Below are positions 51,595 to 53,397 of a DNA stretch of 53,397 nucleotides, piece after piece. Position 1 is the first letter of the stretch; every line of letters starts with the position of its first letter. The notes below the pieces were generated by a model. It searched no databases, was not told the DNA's origin, and saw only the letters and a program-made list of their open reading frames with translations. Made by a program: the position numbers and the translations under genes. Source of the stretch: Empedobacter stercoris. GTDB lineage: Bacteria > Bacteroidota > Bacteroidia > Flavobacteriales > Weeksellaceae. Location: positions 1-53,397 of the forward strand of contig NZ_JACXZC010000024.1 of assembly GCF_020281205.1 (NCBI RefSeq), read 5' to 3'.

Positions 51595-52954
51595 CGTTTT
51601 GAGGATTTAGATTAGGATTAATCAATAATTCGCTTTCTGGAATTGGTAAAATTAAATCTCTTGGTTTCCAATTTGATTTTATAGGTTTTAGAGTTTCCTC
51701 GGCTATTTTCCAACGTTTCAAATCAAACCATCTATTTCCATGTTCTGTAAATAATTCTAGTTTTCTTTGAAGTATAAGTTCTTTTTGAATTTCATTTGGA
51801 TTAGAAGAATTAAACGGATTTAATCCTGCTTTCTCTCGAATGATATTAATTTCTTTTACTGCCAATGCCAATTCGTTTGTATGTAAATAAGCTTCTGCTC
51901 TCATCAAGATTATTTCTGACAAACCAAATACAATAGAAAACTCTTTACTTGAACCTGTATTTGCATTTTCTTTATATTTATACGGTATATACCAAGATTG
52001 TGTATTTGTTGTATTGCTTACTTTCTTTATCCAAAATTGTAATCTTTTATCCTGTGGATCAAACTGGTTTATAAAATCTTGTCGTAAAGCTACCCGAGTT
52101 GGAGGTCCTGTATTAATGATAAAATATGATCCTTCTAACGTATTTTCACCATTTATGGTTGATGAAAATTGAAATATTGTAGACTTGCTTTCCTTTTTAT
52201 ATTGATTTTCTATTGGTTGTTGAAATGAAAAGTTCTGATTTTGAACAATTTCTTGCGATTCACTCACTACTTTATCCCATTTTTCTTGGTATAAGTACAA
52301 CTTACTTAATAGGGCTGATAAGGCATATATAGTTGCCCTGTTATTTGCATTAGACGCTACATTATTTACCAATAAACCTTTTGCTTGAAGCAAATCTTTT
52401 TCGATATTATCGTAAACAATCTTTATTTCGTCACGGTAAACATATCGATTGATTTGATAATTGGATGTAGTGATATAGGGTATTTTACCATATACATTCA
52501 TTAAATTAAAGTGCGTAAATGCTCTTATAAACAAGACTTCTGCTATCAATTTATTTTTTAACTCAAGGGATAAATTCGTTGAATTATTTAATGCCTCAAT
52601 AGCTAAATTTGTTTCATAAATAATTCTATAATTATTTGCCCATATAGACGTTACAAGTGTATTAGAAGGCAATAATTGATGGGTATAAAACATTGAAAGG
52701 TTATTGCTCGTAGAACCATAAAAATCAAGTTCATCTGCATATAAACTAAATAATACGCTTGATCCATTTGTACTTCCCGACAACAAACCATCATTTTTCA
52801 TGTCTTTGTAAATACTCGCAACTGCTGCATTAGCAGTTTGCTCGTTGTTGTAAACCTTTTCAATTTTTATTTCTCCTTTAGGATCATCAGTTTCAATCCA
52901 ATCATTACAAGCAGCCAATGTAAATATGGCAATCAATAGGATGAATCTATTCAT
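51584..52954 (-). CDS. SusD/RagB family nutrient-binding outer membrane lipoprotein
   Basis: The lid protein of a SusCD-type outer membrane transporter. The start at 52954 gives MNRFILLIAIFTLAACNDW with lipobox LAAC; the ATG at 52981 adds nine residues and is less likely. TPR-like helices follow (NEQTANAAVASIYKDM; AEVLFIRAFTHFNLMNVYGKIPY) and the conserved C-terminal SusD tail RKLELFTEHGNRWFDLKRW. Together with SusC it would bind and pass peptides or another substrate; the S9 peptidase downstream points to peptides. Confidence 0.92.
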   Translation of the reverse strand: MNRFILLIAIFTLAACNDWIETDDPKGEIKIEKVYNNEQTANAAVASIYKDMKNDGLLSGSTNGSSVLFSLYADELDFYGSTSNNLSMFYTHQLLPSNTLVTSIWANNYRIIYETNLAIEALNNSTNLSLELKNKLIAEVLFIRAFTHFNLMNVYGKIPYITTSNYQINRYVYRDEIKIVYDNIEKDLLQAKGLLVNNVASNANNRATIYALSALLSKLYLYQEKWDKVVSESQEIVQNQNFSFQQPIENQYKKESKSTIFQFSSTINGENTLEGSYFIINTGPPTRVALRQDFINQFDPQDKRLQFWIKKVSNTTNTQSWYIPYKYKENANTGSSKEFSIVFGLSEIILMRAEAYLHTNELALAVKEINIIREKAGLNPFNSSNPNEIQKELILQRKLELFTEHGNRWFDLKRWKIAEETLKPIKSNWKPRDLILPIPESELLINPNLNPQNDGY

Positions 52955-52993
52955 CACATATATTGTTCTATTATTTTTCATGGTTTCAATTTT

Positions 52994-53389
52994 TTAAAAT
53001 GAGATAGTTGTTCCAAATGCGATACGTTTTAATGGAGGTAAAAAATCTTCAATTTGTTCGGGATCCCCTCCTTTGTAGTTCGTAAGCGTTAGCAGATTAA
53101 AACCTTGCGCATATAAAGCTACTTTATAATTTTTCTTAAGAGGTACATTGTAGTTTATCGAAAGTGATTTTAACCTCACAAAGGAAGCATCACTTACAAC
53201 TCCAGTACTTGTATAAAAATAATTTTGGGCAACAACAGCATTTGTATTAGAGCCTGTTGTATAAATTTGCGTTCGACCTTCATCTATAACCGAAAGAGGT
53301 TGATTGAAGAATGTACCTGCTGCATGTACGTTGTCAAAATGATTTGGACACCTCTTTCTAAAAATTAAGAGAGTGTTTGGTTTATAAAT
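52994..53389 (-). CDS. SusC/RagA TonB-dependent receptor, C-terminal fragment, interrupted
   Basis: The C-terminal barrel end of a SusC protein is clear: AAGTFFNQPLSVIDEGRTQIY, then the SusC box SDASFVRLKSLSINYNVPLKK, and the terminal strand IAFGTTISF. The upstream continuation (reading IYKPNTLLIFRKRCPNHF) is unlike SusC and meets an in-frame stop at 53390-53392, 6 bp from the window edge. The SusC frame therefore appears broken around 53335-53345, probably by an insertion sequence whose end lies at the edge. The fragment ends 40 bp before the SusD start. Confidence 0.7.
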   Translation of the reverse strand: MYKPNTLLIFRKRCPNHFDNVHAAGTFFNQPLSVIDEGRTQIYTTGSNTNAVVAQNYFYTSTGVVSDASFVRLKSLSINYNVPLKKNYKVALYAQGFNLLTLTNYKGGDPEQIEDFLPPLKRIAFGTTISF

Positions 53390-53397
53390 TTATTATT

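Noticed and set aside
1-53397. tRNA, rRNA or tmRNA genes
   Set aside because: I looked for T-loop GGTTCGAATCC-like and rRNA-like segments and saw none; a covariance-model scan would be decisive.

Overview
The window looks like a piece of a Bacteroidota genome, most likely a flavobacterium of the Weeksellaceae type (Empedobacter, Chryseobacterium or Elizabethkingia-like; the family is an inference and no genus can be fixed from this sequence). Reasons: very AT-rich DNA, several exact TAnnTTTG minus-7 promoter boxes, few Shine-Dalgarno sites, a fused SecDF, an S46 dipeptidyl-peptidase, a SusC/SusD pair and DUF6520 and DUF5675 proteins.

Region 1 (1-17482) is ordinary core genome: a sugar MFS transporter, lipB with a small lipoprotein gene, an S46 peptidase whose specificity residue points to DPP11, an AI-2E family permease, the leftward secDF, tatA and PAP2 genes, a beta-propeller-like protein, a drug-type MFS, a cobalamin adenosyltransferase overlapping a thiamine pyrophosphokinase, a SIMPL-domain protein, and mnmE. 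Clear hairpin terminators separate most units.

Region 2 (17483-41791) is a 24.3-kb integrated island in the last codons of mnmE. The 18-bp end of mnmE (codons for FCIGK plus stop) recurs at 41792-41809 with one mismatch. Paired TACACCA boxes, spaced exactly 11 bp, lie just inside both ends. The left part is a mobility and replication module: tyrosine recombinase, membrane protein, HTH protein with a palindromic operator, VapE-like ATPase, an iteron-like intergenic region, a Toprim primase, and a ribbon-helix-helix (mobilization-type) protein behind a large palindrome. Next is an SOS-type cargo (SRAP, UmuC, UmuD). The right part is a defence block: type I restriction-modification genes interleaved with a PD-(D/E)XK protein and two GIY-YIG-like proteins, a long SF2 helicase, an RloC-like anticodon nuclease with zinc hook and R-E-H triad, ruins of two antitoxin genes, and a class II Fic protein. 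No conjugation or virion genes are seen, so it is best read as an integrative mobilizable or satellite-like element.

Region 3 (41810-46985) begins with what is probably the native mnmE terminator. It continues with five tightly packed small leftward genes (DUF5675, two tiny membrane proteins, a 251-residue protein and a 59-residue protein), an AraC-type TPR regulator anchored in the membrane, and about 1.4 kb without genes that holds two tandem-repeat arrays and several hairpins.

Region 4 (46986-53397) has a small lipoprotein, a MauE-like redox membrane protein fused to a large extracytoplasmic domain, and a secreted four-cysteine DUF6520 peptide. These converge on a leftward SusC-SusD-S9 peptidase operon. 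The SusC frame is broken near the right edge, probably by an inserted element. No tRNA, rRNA or CRISPR array was found.
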